Below are positions 44,275 through 57,232 of a DNA stretch of 64,000 nt, piece by piece. The notes beneath the pieces were generated by a model that saw nothing but the letters and a program-made list of their open reading frames with translations, made no database searches and had not been told where the DNA came from. How positions within the stretch are numbered: position 1 is the stretch's first letter; every line of letters begins with the position of its first letter. A program made the translations under genes and the position numbers. Origin of the DNA: Brachypodium distachyon (lineage: Eukaryota > Streptophyta > Magnoliopsida > Poales > Poaceae); assembly GCF_000005505.3 (NCBI RefSeq), contig NC_016134.3:25247584-25311583 (forward strand), in the 5' to 3' direction.

Positions 44275-46526
44275 TATGGATAGGTATTCTACCAAACCCT
44301 ATGTGTTCGATGGTGTTGATTTTCAGTTTTGGAAGGCGAAGATGAAGGCATACATCATGGCACAAAGCTACGCCATATGGGAGAAGATCACCAAGCCCTA
44401 TGAGCTTCCCGCGGAAAATGCAATCACACCAACAAACTTGGTTCACGTGGAGAACAACTACAAGGCGAGGAACTACATCATCCAAGGTTTACAACGAAGT
44501 GACTTTGACCGCGTCGCTCACCTTGCATCCGCTCATGAGGTATGGAACGCACTTTGTAGTTATCATGAAGGATCAAACTCTGTTAAGGAGGTGCGTCAGG
44601 ACATGTACAAAAAGGAGTACATGAGATTTGAGATGAATACAGGTGAATCTTTGGATGAATTCTTTGAACGCTTTAATAAGATTCTCAGCAACTTACGTGC
44701 ATTAGGTGTTACTTATACTGATGCTGAGGCTTCTAGGCAACTTTTGAGTGCATTAGATATGTCCATATGGAAGATGAAAGTTACATCTATTAGAGAATCT
44801 ACTGTCATGAGCACACTTACACTTGATATTCTGTACTCAAAATTGAAAATCATGAATTAGATGTTCTTGCTAGGAGAACCGGTTCCAAATCAATTGCACT
44901 TGTTACTAACCCTGGCAGCTCTAATGATGGTACTTCTACATATTGCTATGATGTGTCTTCTTTGTCTCAACTAACTGATGAACAGCTAGAGCAATCCTAG
45001 AGGAAGAATTGGCACTCCTCACCTCTCGTTTTACACGTGCCCTGCAAAATGTTCGTTCAAGGAAGAGAGGTGGGAACAATGCTCCAAGGTGCTTTAAATG
45101 TGGTGATCCAAATCACTTTCGCCAAAATTGTACCAAATTCTTATCCAAGATGGCGAAAGAAGAAAATGGAGAGGACAAGAAGAAGAAGCGCCCCTTCAAC
45201 ATCAAGAATAAAAAGAGGGGCGACTTTGCTCAAGCGGTGGCTCACAGTATTTTCTCTGTAATCAATGAATATGGTGAACCATGCTTGAGTGATGTGGATA
45301 TCGAGTCTGATGAAAATGATGCATCCAAAGGCAAGCGCAACATTAATGGGATGTGTCTTATGGCTAGCAATAAGAGTGCTACCTCCTATGATGACTACGA
45401 CAGTGACAGCAACAATGAGGTAGAACTTTCTTATGATGAATTACTTAAAAGTGCTAGTAAATTGAGTTCCTTGCTTGATCATGCTACTAAAAGAATTAAG
45501 AAATATGACTTGAAAATTGCATCCTTGAATTCTGAAATTACTAAACTTAAGTCTATGATTCCTGATGATGATTCCTGCAAGTCTTGTGATTCTATATATT
45601 CTGAGCTTACCTCTTTGCGTTCTATTCATGATGATACTCTTGATAAGCTTAGAGTTGCATTAGAAAACAATGAGAAACCTATTGTGCATAAACGTAAACA
45701 AATTAATGATGCTAGCGTGCATACTTCTAATTTGACAGATTCAATTTCTTGTAATAATTGTCATATTCTTGAATTGAAGTTGAAAGATGCAAATGCTAGG
45801 GTTTCTCATGTTGAAAATGCTTTACACATCCATGAGGTTTCTTTGTGCGCTAATTGTAAAAGTGGAAAACAAATCATGGATAGTGCTTGTGATAATTGTA
45901 TTGCCCTGTCTCACCAAGTTAATTATTTACAAGCATCTTTGTAGAAATTTTCTAGTGGGCACAAAAATCTGAATATGATCTTAGATAAGTCTAAAGTGAG
46001 TAAGAACAAGACCGGACTTGGTTTTAATGCATATGCTCATTTTAATGCTAATCCACCCACTATAGTTAAGTCACTAGGCAATGGAATTTTTGAAACAACT
46101 GACAAGCCAACCAATGTGATTTTTAGATCTGCTGGCATCATGTCTAATGATACTTCAACAAGTGCAAATGTAGGTCATACATCACATGCTAAACCTGGAA
46201 GTAGGTACACTTGCACTTATTGTAATAAACCTGGACATGCTGTAGGTTCTTGTTTTAGACTAGCTAGAGTAATTAAAAAGGAAAGAAAACAAGCTAGATC
46301 TAATTCCTTCAATGCACATTATGCTCATGATAAAACTACTACTCCCCGTTATGTGCCTAGGGTGAATGTTTTACCTTCCGTTTCCACTTGCACGAGGCAT
46401 GTACAATCTGTCCCAATGTATAAAGAAACTCGTGCTCTGCCTACTCGTCGTGTATCTCAGTACTGGATACCTAAAAGCTTTTTATCTAACCCCAGTACCG
46501 AGATCTCGACATGTGTTTGTTTGTAG
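44275..46526 (+). pseudogene. SIRE-type Copia gag, long form, decayed
   Basis: Starts DMDRYSTKPYVFDG, followed by the UBN2-like core (WNALCSYHEGSNSVKEVRQD, FFERFNKILSNLRALG). First zinc knuckle CFKCGDPNHFRQNC at about 45093, then Lys-rich and acidic stretches, a coiled-coil region (45430-45900, SELTSLRSIHDDTLDKLRVA), and a second knuckle CTYCNKPGHAVGSC at about 46212. Interruptions: stop at 44860, TAG near 45000, TAG near 45944 and stop at 46526. The long C-terminal extension is characteristic of the lineage. Confidence 0.85.
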
Positions 46527-49500
46527 GCACTTCGTGTGAGGAAGGAGAACATATGGCTAGTGGACTCCGGTTGTTCTCGTCACATGACCGGTGATAAAAA
46601 TTGGTTCTCCTTCCTCAAACGTGCATCTCGGGCTGAAAGTGTAACCTATTGAGATGCTTCTACCTCTACTACTGTTGGGAAAGGTACAGTAAAGGTAACC
46701 GACAATTTTATGTTCAAAGATATTGCTTTGGTTGAAAATCTAAAATACAACTTATTGTCGGTTTCCCGAATGATTGATGAGGATCTTAAAGTATCTTTCA
46801 AGAAGAGTGCTTGCAAAGTTTTAGATGCTTCGGGTGATCTTGTTTTTGATATATCACGCTTTGGGAAAGTTTTTAAGGCTGATTTTCATGCTGCTTCAAA
46901 TGCAAAATTTAGGTGTCTAGTTGCCAACACATCTACAGATTTATTATTTTGGCATCGTAGAATTGGGCATATTGGTTTTGATCATCTTACTCGCATTAGT
47001 GGTATGAATGTCTTAAATGGTTTGCCTAAACTTAAGGGAGAAAAACATGTTGTATGCTCTCCTTGTAGACATGGTAAGATGGTTGCAGGTTCTCATGCAC
47101 GCATTACTGGTGTCATGACTGATGCTCCAGGACAGCTTCTACACCTTGATACAGTTGGTCCATCAAGAGTACAATCTTTTGGTGGTAAGTGGTATGTTCT
47201 GGTGATTGTTGATGATTATTCAAGATATTCTTGGGTTTATTTTATGGCATCTAAGGATGAGGCTTTTAGTCATTTTAAGAGTCTTGTGAATAGATTAAGT
47301 GTTGAGCACCCAGGATCTTTGAAAACTATCAGGAGTGATAATGGAACTAAATTTAAGAATTCATATTTTAATCAGTTTTGCGATGAACTTATCATTGAAC
47401 ATCAATTTTCTGCACCTTATGTACCACAACAAAATGGTGTAGTGGAGCGTAAGAATCGAACTCTAGTTGAGATGGCCCGTACTATGCTTGATGAATTTTC
47501 TACTCCTAGAAAGTTTTGGGCTGAAGCTATATCTACTGCTTGTTATGTTTCAAATCGTGTGTTCTTGAGATCCAAAATTGGTAAAATGCCATATGAACTA
47601 CGATTTGGACGTAAACCTGTTATATCTCGCCTAAGAGTTTTTGGATGCAAATGCTTTGTTCTTAAATCTGGCAATCTAGATAAGTTTGAGTCTAGGTTAT
47701 ATGATGGCATGTTTCTTGGCTATCCTGCTCATTCACGTGGTTACCGTGTTTATGTTTACGAGACTAACCGACTAATGGAAACCAGTGAAGTGACTTTTGA
47801 TGAGGCTAGTTCTGGCTCTAGTCCTCTTGTTTCTAATGTAGGAACATATGTTCAGGGGGAGGGAATATTTTTAGATGGTGAAGATGATGAGGAGGATGGC
47901 GTGCCCCCTACTGTCCATGCACCATCTGTAGCTGTTCCTACACCTATTACTACTGCTTCTACAGTTGATCACCCTCAGGAGACTACCTCGACTACTCAAG
48001 CTGGGTTTGAGCAAGCTGCTGAGTCAAATATTTCAGCACCCCGACACATTCAAAAGAGGCACCCTCCTGAACAGATTATTGGAAGCATGACTGAGAGAGT
48101 CACACGGTCAAGGTTTATCGATTCTAACTCTCACAATCATTCTGCATTTGTTGCTTCTTTTGAGCCCAAAGATATATCTCATGCATTTACTGATGAATCG
48201 TGGATCAATGCCATGCATGAGGAATTAGAAAATTTTGAGCGTAACCAAGTTTGGACTCTTGTTTCACCACCTCCAGGTCATACCCTTATTGGTACACGTT
48301 GGGTTTTTAAAAACAAACAAAGTGAGGATGGTGTTATTGTTCGCAACAAGGCTAGGTTGGTTGCTCAAGGTTTTACTCAAATTGAGGGTCTTGATTTTGA
48401 TGAAACTTTTGCCCCTGTTGCTAGATTAGAAGCTATAAGAATTTTATTGGCATTTGCTGCATCTAAAGGTTTCAAGCTTTATCAAATGGATGTTAAAAGT
48501 GCTTTTCTCAATGGCTTCATTGATGAGGAGGTTTATGTTAAGCAACCACCTGGTTTTGAGAATCCAAATTTCCCAAACCATGTTTATAAACTCTCAAAGG
48601 CTTTGTATGGTTTAAAACAAGCCCCACGTGCATGGTATGATATGTTAAAAAAAATTTACTTGAAAAGGGGTTTACCATGGGAAATGTTGATAAAACCTTA
48701 TTTGTACTCAAGCATGGCAATGATCAACTCTTCGTACAAGTTTATGTTGATGATATTATCTTTGGGTGTGCCTCTCATGCTTTGGTGTCAGAATTTTCAG
48801 AAACTATGAGCAGGGAATTTGAGATGAGCATGATGGGCGAACTTACATACTTTTTGGGGCTGAAAATCAAGCAAACAAAGTAGGACACCTTTGTACATCA
48901 AAGTAAGTATACGAAGGATCTGCTACGACGTTTTGGGATGGAAAACTGCAAGCCTATTATGACACCGATGGGATCTACGACGTCGCTTGATCTTGATGAG
49001 GATGGTGAACCTGTTGACCAAAAGATGTACAGGAGTATGATTGGTTCACTTCTTTATCTTGCTGCCTCTAGACCGGATATACAATTTTCTGTATGCTTGT
49101 GTGCACGATTTCAAGCTTCCCCACGTACATCACATTTACAAGCTGTCAAGAGGATTTTCAGGTATCTACATGGCACCCAATCTTTTGGCATTTGGCTTTC
49201 TGCTTCCTCTAATATTATATTGCGTGCATTTTCGGATGCTGATTTTGGAGGTTGTAGAATTGATAGAAACAGTACATCTGGTACATGCTTATTTTTGGGT
49301 GATTCTTTAGTACTTTGGTCTTCTAAGAAACAAAGTTCTGTTGCCAGTCTACTGCTGAAAGTGAATATGTAGCTGCTGCTTGCTGTTGCTCACAGATTTT
49401 ATGGATAATAGCTACAATGAAAGATTATGGGGTTATTTTAGAAAGTGTACCACTTTATTGTGAAAACACTAGTGCTATATGTATTGCTAAAAACCCAGTG

Positions 49501-49692
49501 CAACATTTTAGAACTAAGCACATAGATATAAGATATCATTTTTTTAGAGATCTTGAAAAAGAAAATGTTATGCTCAACTTTATAGATACCGAACGTCAAT
49601 TGGCAGACATTTTTACTAAACCATTGGATTCTTCTCGATTTGCTTTTCTTCGAGGTGAACTTGGAGTAATCAAACCATACGGGATGGTTTGA
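46527..49692 (+). pseudogene. SIRE-type Copia pol: protease, integrase, RT, RNase H
   Basis: Protease WLVDSGCSRHMTGD near 46557. A 699-codon open frame 46710-48809 holds integrase ([24 protein letters not shown]; core [26 protein letters not shown]) and the RT N-terminus ([39 protein letters not shown]). A frame change near 48650 follows; RT resumes with [10 protein letters not shown]. RNase H has AFSDADFGG, and after another shift near 49355, CENTSAICIAKNPV and KHIDIRYHFFRD, ending at 49692. Stops also at about 46653 and 48882. Catalytic motifs are kept, frame is not. Confidence 0.9.
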
Positions 49693-50827
49693 GGGGGAGT
49701 TTGTTCTTCGTGTACGATATGTAAAATATCTTTTCACTTGCTTCTTTTTCGTTCTTTTCTCTTTAATAAATAAAAAATCTGAAAAAGTAATGAGCATTGT
49801 ATTCCATCCTGAAATGACATTTTTGCAACCACGTTTATGTTTTGAGGACATTGTCATTTTATATGTATGCTCATATGAAATAGTCTATCACATGACTTCT
49901 AATACGAATGATAACTTGAACTAAATCTTGTCATGGTTAAACTTTGTTAGCTATTTTGGTCTTGGATACTTAACTACTAGCAATGATGAAAATATAATGG
50001 TATCAAGGTTCCAAATATACAAAGACACGTGGTGTCAAGCAATTTTTATTAAATAAATATGCCAATGTCGCACTACATCTTCACGAGACTGCTTACCATT
50101 GCACTTTGGTATGAACTTGGAGGTTGCTGTGTTTATTGAAACCTTTGTCTTAAGCTTCTGATTGCTTACCATTGCCTTAAGCTTCTGATTGTTAATCATT
50201 GCATTCTGGACATAGGCTTGGCATGGTGTTTTAAATATAGGCTTAGCAAGGTTGAATTGACTTGGCATATAAATTCAATGAAAATAAATATTATGCTTTT
50301 ATAAAGTGCTTTGTTTAATGTAATGTGCTGCAAGTTATTTTGTATTCAAGTATTGATGTAGTTGGCAGGGGGAGACCATGTCTTGCAATAAATCGTAAAA
50401 ATACTTGATTTTTAGTCATGTGTAGATTACATCATACTTATATACATGTCGAGTACAACTACTTTTTACATGACTTGGATGCACAATTATCATGTTCATG
50501 ATGTTTCCTAATGCTCATTACAAAAATAACAAAAAATCAAATATGACAAAATAAACAAAAAAATCCCTTCTAGTTTAAAGAAACATTTTTTAGTGGGGAC
50601 ATATTTTTTTGTGGTTTTGATGAAATTCATTGTCAAAGGGGGAGAGATTTCAACACATATACATACCATATTTTACCTTTATTAGTGTTTCTTCAACTTT
50701 TTGAGGTTTTTCATTTTCTTTTCAAAACCATGAAAATCTGAGAGTTAAGTGAATGTGTATGCCAATCAATGTTCAATGTCTAGTGTTGTTAAGTAGATGT
50801 TGCCAATGTTTTCATCAGGGGGGAGAT
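49693..50827 (+). other. SIRE-type Copia 3' internal region, no ORF
   Basis: 1.1 kb between the pol stop and the 3' LTR. SIRE relatives often have an envelope-like ORF here; I see no long open frame. A partly repeated segment 'AAGCTTCTGATTG' occurs at 50150-50195. Confidence 0.6.
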
Positions 50828-52184
50828 TGTGAAATCATAGGTGATGTGTAACATTGGCAAGTGTTTTAGATGAAACATTGATGTGGATACTTTGGATAAT
50901 ATGGATATTTATGTGATGACATGTATCTTGTTTGGACTTAGTGCTTTGCTAGTGGTGTGTTGATCCATTAGTTTCTTATGTGAAAATATGGTGTGAGTTG
51001 TGTGAAACTTATCCTGAGTCAAGTCGTGGACTTGTGCTCGTACTGATTATTTGTGTGTTCGCTTTCAGGTGTGGTCGGAGCTAGAAGAACGTGGTCGATG
51101 ACGTGATCGAGGGACGAAGCTTGGAAGAAGCTGAGGTCGAGGATCAAGGTCATGCGAGACGTTCGTGCGAAGGAACAATGAAAGTGAAGGCTACGATGAT
51201 CCGGGAGGGCCCCGGTTTGTCGTACGTTGTTTATACCGGATATGTACGGTATTGGAGATATTCGATACGTGATGGTCGAGTTTTGAAGACATCACAAGAA
51301 GAGTTGATGGCATGGAGTGGCATCGACGTGAAAATATGTAGGTCCAGCCGTGGCTGGATGAGAGCTGTTTAATGATTAAACAGTAGTGTCCTGAAGATGG
51401 CGTCCGATGGAAAAATGGTCCACATGAAAGTTGTGAGCGTCGTCGAGAAGAACAACTTTTATTTTGGAGTCATTTCAATCCGAGGTCGTATGCGGGCCCT
51501 ACGGGCAAAATACCAACCGAGACAGACAAGTTCGTGTTGGATTCGGACTCGGTTTAGGGTCGCGAATTTTCCCTTATAAATAGAGGGTGTCCTAGCTAGG
51601 GTTTTAGCAAGGACGTGAGGGAACTCAGAGCTTTGGATCTAGATCAATTCTTGGAGATTTTTTGGATGCATGGCTGCATTTTTTGTAATCGATCGACGTC
51701 GTTGCAATAAATAAATTCGTTGGGGGTGTCATCTCTGTTCTTCTCGGATCTTTGTGGATTCTTCGTGTTAGATCTTTCTAACCATTTGCTGCAGGTTTAT
51801 CACGAGTTTATAATACTTTTCTGCAGGTTTACCACGAGATCAAGGAAGATCGCGATTACTTTATCTTTCTTGTTATTTCTCGAAATTGATTATAGATTAA
51901 TTCTCGTAACATTTTGTCAGCTGTAACTGATTTGATCATATCTTTTGATTGTTGAGTCCAATTGAGCTGATTCTTGTTGCGTTGGTTAGATAATTTCAAT
52001 ACCTTTTTTTTGCATACTCATACGTATTTTTTGTTTCATCCAATCAAAAGTTACGGCTGTTTAACTATCACGGACAGAAAGGTGATTTAGGATTTAAACT
52101 TTCGGAAAAAGTTTTAATTTTCTTCCACGCAATCATTCAGCCCCCCCCCCCCCCCCCCCTCCCATTGCCTATCTCGATCTCACA
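50828..52184 (+). mobile_element. SIRE-type Copia 3' LTR
   Basis: 1357 bp, close to the 5' LTR but with scattered substitutions, about 38 extra bases at about 51310-51350 (GGCATCGACGTGAAAATATG region) and a longer C-run at 52141-52159. TATA-like TTATAAATAGAGGG near 51575. Confidence 0.9.
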
Positions 52185-52470
52185 CTTTGGTCCATGAAAA
52201 GCTCATGAAGGTCATGCACAAGTGAGGTTTCTCCCATTCGACATTAGATCAAAGATTTTTTCTGACACACAACTAATCTTTTAGCTGATGGTTTTTGAGA
52301 ACAGGCATGGTAGAAAAGTTTATGCATGGACTGTTGACGATGGTGACTCCATGAAGAGGATGATGCATGAGCAGGTTGATGCAATTGTGACTGGAAATCC
52401 TTCCCTCCTGCAGCAGCTGATGCAGGAGACTAGAACAGAGTGCACGGAAGATGGTTTTGCCTTGCCGTAA

Positions 52471-54428
52471 GGATGAGTACCAACCCCGTTGCATTCCACG
52501 GTGATTCTTGATGACTGCATGACGTGGGAGAAGAAAGATATAAAACGGTTCCCTGTCTCGCATGGAGATGAACTGTGATTTTTAGCACGTTTTTAGGATT
52601 CAAATGATATAGTTCTTTCTCTGGTGACACAATTGGATCAGAGGGTTGAAAAGACAGATCATTTTTTTCCTCTTTTCTTGAAGACAAGTCTGAGTTTGTG
52701 AAAATGTTCCTATTCACGTGGACTGAACGTTTTAATAAATTATCTTTATCTTTACTGTTATAAAGACCCGAGTTCGTGGCAGCCTTAAGTGTTTAAACAA
52801 CTCTTGCGATATAAAGAACAACTTCTGTAGCAACACACTTTAACATTTTTGAGTTATTAAGGAAAGCTTAACATTAAGGAGAGCTTGTATACAAGCAGCG
52901 AACAAAGGGTACTTGTACATCACTCTCGATCCTCCCAAGCCATAAACTTCACTTTGATCAAACTAGAGAAATATATCTGAAAATAATTGATCTAGAGAAG
53001 AAATACTGAATTCATACGAACACCACTGCTTTGTACAGATACCAGCAACGTTCCACATACAATAGAATTTTGTGCACTCGAAGAAAGTACTACTAGCTAG
53101 TGGCCAATTTTATTGTAACTAAAAATTGTTTCGCCAAATAAATTTTACTAGGCCGTGTTGTGCCAAACCATCTATTCCCTCCAAACCACGTGTGAATCTC
53201 AGTGGATTTTTTCATATCATATACACGTTTTGTCATCAATGTTTTAATGCTGGCCGCTTTAATGTCCAATTAATGCTATCTGTGCTCTGGCCTGGTCAAA
53301 AGTAAAATAAAATCTGTGATCTGTCCGCTTTATTAACTACCAATAATAACCGGAAACATAAATGAAAACAAAATCTTTGACAGGCTATACGCATTTTGTC
53401 GCTCCAGAATCTTTTGCTATATCTGATTAATGGAAGGCATTAATGGCTTGTATTCGCCAGTGTTTATTGCTATTATAGTATTTTGATCTCCTACAAATTC
53501 TGTCCAACGGGTCGGAGGGCTTTCCTCCACAGCGTAGAGTTCTTAGCTTTCTGTTTGAGAAAATTTCTAGTATCTTTTTGCTAGAGCTAGCGAAGGCGGC
53601 CTCTACCAGGAGACCATCCATCCTCTCTCACGTTGCAAGGTAAGTTTGTTCTTTCTTTCTTTACCAGATTAGTGCTACCAGATTATTGCTACGTTCTCGA
53701 AAGACCATGCCTTTGATCTGCTTTTGTATATTTTTTACATATATGCGATCTCATTCAAAATTGTCCGTGCTACCTTTTGAATTATTATTTTTGGATAGGT
53801 TCAGGACACAAGTCTAATCATGCGTATACAGTACGTGTTTGTATAATAGTTGTTTTCAGCATAAGTATAATAGTCATTTGTCTATGGTTTATGTATGTGT
53901 CCTTCGTAGATCTACAAAATTTTTTGCCAGATCTGTATATCAACACGTATGGTATTAACGTTATACGTGTATAGGACTGGGTATTGACATGGATTTGGGT
54001 TTCCGGGCTATGGTTATTCAATGCCTAATCTTAATTGGTACTCCAGGCCAAGTCTTAAGGAGTGCCACCTCCTAAATCCAAGGAGTACCTTGGTATTAGG
54101 GGTAAAAGAGTAATAAACAATTCTTCCTCAAAGCCGTCCACCTCAGCCTTGCAGCAGCACCAGCACGCCGCTGGTTCTTCTCTGCCGCCACCGACAACAC
54201 ATGGGACCTTCTTACCAATGCCGCAGGCGATATCCTAGCACTACCGTCCTTCCTCGAACCACGAAAAAACGCAGGATGTTGCCGCCGCTTCATAGGTGTG
54301 GCCACCGGCCACCGCTCTCTTAGCTGTGCATGCCATCGATCCTCGCCGGTGTCATTCACTGGCGTGCCGACGCCATATTATTCGATCTCCGTACTCCGCG
54401 GTGGAAGTTGGGACTGTCGTTTTGGATC
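52471..54428. other. 3' flank of GDPD-like gene and unassigned sequence
   Basis: 52471-53400 is AT-rich, probably 3' UTR and intergenic. At 53590-53640 a pyrimidine-rich stretch ends in CAAG|GTAAGT, a perfect donor context, but no coding sequence follows. At 54110-54400 GC-rich sequence contains short open frames without a recognised domain. Confidence 0.4.
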
Positions 54429-54476
54429 AATCTCCATGCGTATGAATTATGATTAATCTCCATGCGTATGAATTAT
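54429..54476 (+). repeat. 26-bp tandem duplication at the start of copy B
   Basis: AATCTCCATGCGTATGAATT followed by ATGATT is repeated twice (54429-54454 and from 54455). Only one unit is visible at base 1 of copy A, whose left side is outside the window. Confidence 0.8.
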
Positions 54477-55069
54477 CAAGCCTATTGCTCCCAGATCTGT
54501 TCTCAGGTTCTCCCATCCCTTTGATTGTTGTGAGCTAACTCATGTAAAATCGAAGATCACAATGGAATTCTTGGCTAGCTCGTGTGATGATGATATATTT
54601 ATTTGCCAAAATCATGCACGAAATTTCACCCAGGAAACTAATTTTGCCTGATGATGTTCTTCAGAACTCCATCCCCATGTTTTCTACAGTGAACACATTA
54701 CACATCTGACCAGAGCCAACAGACACAGATGCAATGTTCTTCATTGAATATAGATCGATCAGGGGAAAAGGAAGGCGGCGTGCAATAGATGGGAGGGGGC
54801 GGCGCCACTCGATCAGGAGAAGCCGTGGCATGCAACAGGGAGAGGAGCTCGGTCGGGAGTATGGCCGACGGCGGGCGGCGTGTGAAGAGAGACGAGGAGA
54901 GATGTGTGATTTAACAGAAATACACAAAAAAATACTCAAGATTACCCGACATTAGGTCATCAATTAGCAGGGAACAAAAGTCAAAATTAGCCCTATAAAT
55001 GAACGGTTGGATTCTCCTGGTACTCCTTTCCCCCTTCCTGGAGTACCAGGGTACCGTAAAAATCCATCA

Positions 55070-57227
55070 TATCTCTGAAGGCCATCCCCCTAAGGCATTT
55101 AGGGGACGATAGACAGTCCTAGGATCTCCAATGTAACTTCTTTTTTCCATCCTCCATGCCCCACCAAAAATTGACCATTGGCCTTCTCATCTTGTCACAA
55201 ATAATTGCAGGAATTCGAAAGCAGCTAATCACGTACGTTGGGATTGCTTGTACAACTGATTTGAAAAGTACCTCCTTACCAGCCCTCGATAGGGGTCTAT
55301 CCCTCCAGCCATTTAGCCTTTTCCATAGCTGCCAGTGAAGAAATTGAATTTACTCGATGGGGAGTGCCCCACCCAGGTTGGCATCCCTAAGTAATTGTCC
55401 TGGAGAGTCTCATCTTGCACCTCTGACTTGGCCACCACCCCGTCCTTAATCTGATTGTCACAGCGTGGCCCGAAGAAGATAGGGGATTTGTGTAAGTTAA
55501 TTTTTTGACCTGAACCATCACAATAGGTCTTCAATACTGACTTGTTGAGTGTGCTAGTGCTTTTCTCGTCCGCCTTACAAAGAACACACTATCGTTAGCA
55601 AAAAAGTAGATGGGTGATGGATGGCCCTCTTCTCCCATTTCTAATTCCTTTAAGTTCACCGGAGGCTTCTTTCTGTTGCATTAAATAAGATAGACCTTCA
55701 GTACATAATCGGAATAAATAAGGACTAATGGGATCGCCTTGGCAAATGCCCTGCAAAAAGAAAAATCAAAATTTGCAACGGCTCTGTCCAGTCTGATCTT
55801 AATATTTATATCTCCTTCTTGTCTATTTCTCCAGGTAAACTTAGGGCCAAAGAACCCCATGTCAACGAGCCCACAGTCATCCAGGCAATCTCTAAATTAA
55901 ATGTGCCATCAGCTTCTCCTCTCTGTCCTTGGTACCAAGTGCTCCGTTATGAAGTGCTTCATTGAAGTCCCCGGCACATATCCATGGGCCTGTCCAAATG
56001 GATAGAAGAAAACGCAATCTATCCCAAAATTGAGGCCTCAGCTCCTTTCTTGGATCACCATAAACAAATGTGGCTCGCCATTCAGGCCCTTCCTCTGTAG
56101 AAACTATAACGTCAATTATCTGGGAGGAGTATGCCCTTAAGGAAACCTTCAAGGAGGAGGACCAAAAAAGAGCCAGTCCACCGCTCTGCCCGTCACTGCT
56201 AACAGCTAAAGCTACGGAGTAACCTAGAGACCACATAAAATTTTGAGCTCCGTTATCCCATATTTTCGTCTCGGATAAGAAAAGGAGGGAGGGACTATGT
56301 TTTCTAGTGAGCCATCTTAGCTCACCAAATGTCGCATACGTCCCGAGCCCGCGGCAGTTCCCAACATGCATAGAAGATTCATTGCGTGTGGCGGGGCTGC
56401 ACTCCTGCAGCCTCCGCCAGATCCGCCGATCCAAAAATAAGCAATATGATCTCCTTCCTCTATCCTCCATCGCTAGTTCCGTCACAGGAACTGAACCAGC
56501 ATCGGCCGAACCATTGCTTACAAGCACAATGGCCATGTTGCTAGTATCCTGCACCATTTTGTCCACTGTGTTCCCCACTAGCGCTTTTGGCCTATACACC
56601 TTATCTTCCTTCCTTTTCTGCCCAGCAAAACGAGCAACTGTAGTTTGAGATGGGAATAGCTCTTTGCTTTCACTGCCCTGCAAAGTTTTACTCTGTTTCT
56701 CTTGATTCAACTCTTTTTTCCTCATCGAAAAATTCACCTCACCCTGTCCCTCAACGTTTTCAGAAATCTTTTCTTTTGACTTTGCATCCGAGGGAAACTG
56801 AAAATCATCTTTCTTGTCGTCAAAGTGTGAGCTTCTGCCACTACAATGAGAACTCTGTCCAGATTTTGATGCAGAAAAGCTTTTCTTTCTATCTTCTTTC
56901 ACACGCAATTTATTGGCATTCCATGGCAATTTTCCATCTTCATCTCTCGCCTGGCGTTGGACATTCCAAAGAGGAGTGCCCAGTCAGATCGCAAGAGAAG
57001 CAATAATGAGGGAGCTTTTCATACTTCACTTCAAATGTCTCATATTTCTTGTGTTCCATAGAATATGCAGTGATCACTCTCAACAATGGTTTAGTGATGT
57101 CAACTGTGACTCTAACTCGCAGAAAGCCTCCCCAAGCCCTTCCATCACAGTCCACATCCACCTTCTCTACTTTAGGAATCATACCTCTTGGATTTCCCCA
57201 AGCCGGCCTCAAAGCTTCCATAATTGT
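55070..57227 (-). mobile_element. LINE relic, copy B main part
   Basis: Same damaged LINE as 9385-11760. The RT piece at 55534-55313 and upstream carries the same FAND box. A 345-codon open frame 56929-55892 fuses the ORF1 C-terminus with the ORF2 endonuclease (VGNCRGLGTYATFGELRW, ICAGDFNEALHN), because sequence at the ATGA junction changed. The ORF1 zinc knuckle (CFSCDLTGHSSLEC) is in 57230-56940. Confidence 0.85.
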
Positions 57228-57232
57228 CGCAA

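Larger units (their letters stand above)
42907..52184 (+). mobile_element. SIRE-type Copia retrotransposon with two LTRs
   Basis: 5' LTR 42907-44215, PBS TGGTATCAGAGC (44218-44229), gag, pol, a polypurine tract (AGGGGGGAGAT, about 50816-50827) and 3' LTR 50828-52184. LTRs start TGTGAAATCAT and end GATCTCACA. Flanks are CGTTG (42902-42906) and CTTTG (52185-52189), a target duplication with one mismatch. The long gag with two zinc knuckles and a coiled-coil middle fits the SIRE/Maximus lineage. Coding regions have stops and frame changes. Confidence 0.93.
42540..52470 (+). pseudogene. GDPD-like gene, 3' part, split by a Copia insertion
   Basis: Glycerophosphodiester phosphodiesterase-like C-terminus, by motif recognition. 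Exons: 42540-42687 (TNCKNCLVWVKND), 42808-42906, continuing at 52190-52221 after the Copia element (IEGAKVAGVYHS then LVHEKLMKVMH), and 52305-52470 (HGRKVYAWTVDDGDSMKR, VDAIVTGNPSLLQQL, stop). The last intron (52222-52304) is GT-AG and keeps frame with acceptor AACAG at 52304. WTVDD and VDAIVTGNP are typical of the end of the GDPD TIM barrel. Exon 1 to exon 2 is off by one base at TCTGG|TAAC, so a frameshift or my boundary is wrong. The 5' exons and catalytic His/Glu residues are absent from the window's upstream sequence. The family hydrolyses glycerophosphodiesters; this copy is broken. Confidence 0.6.

Noticed and set aside
53427..53621. 64-codon minus-strand frame
   Set aside because: No recognised motif; the opposite strand has a donor-like context instead. 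Not enough to call either.
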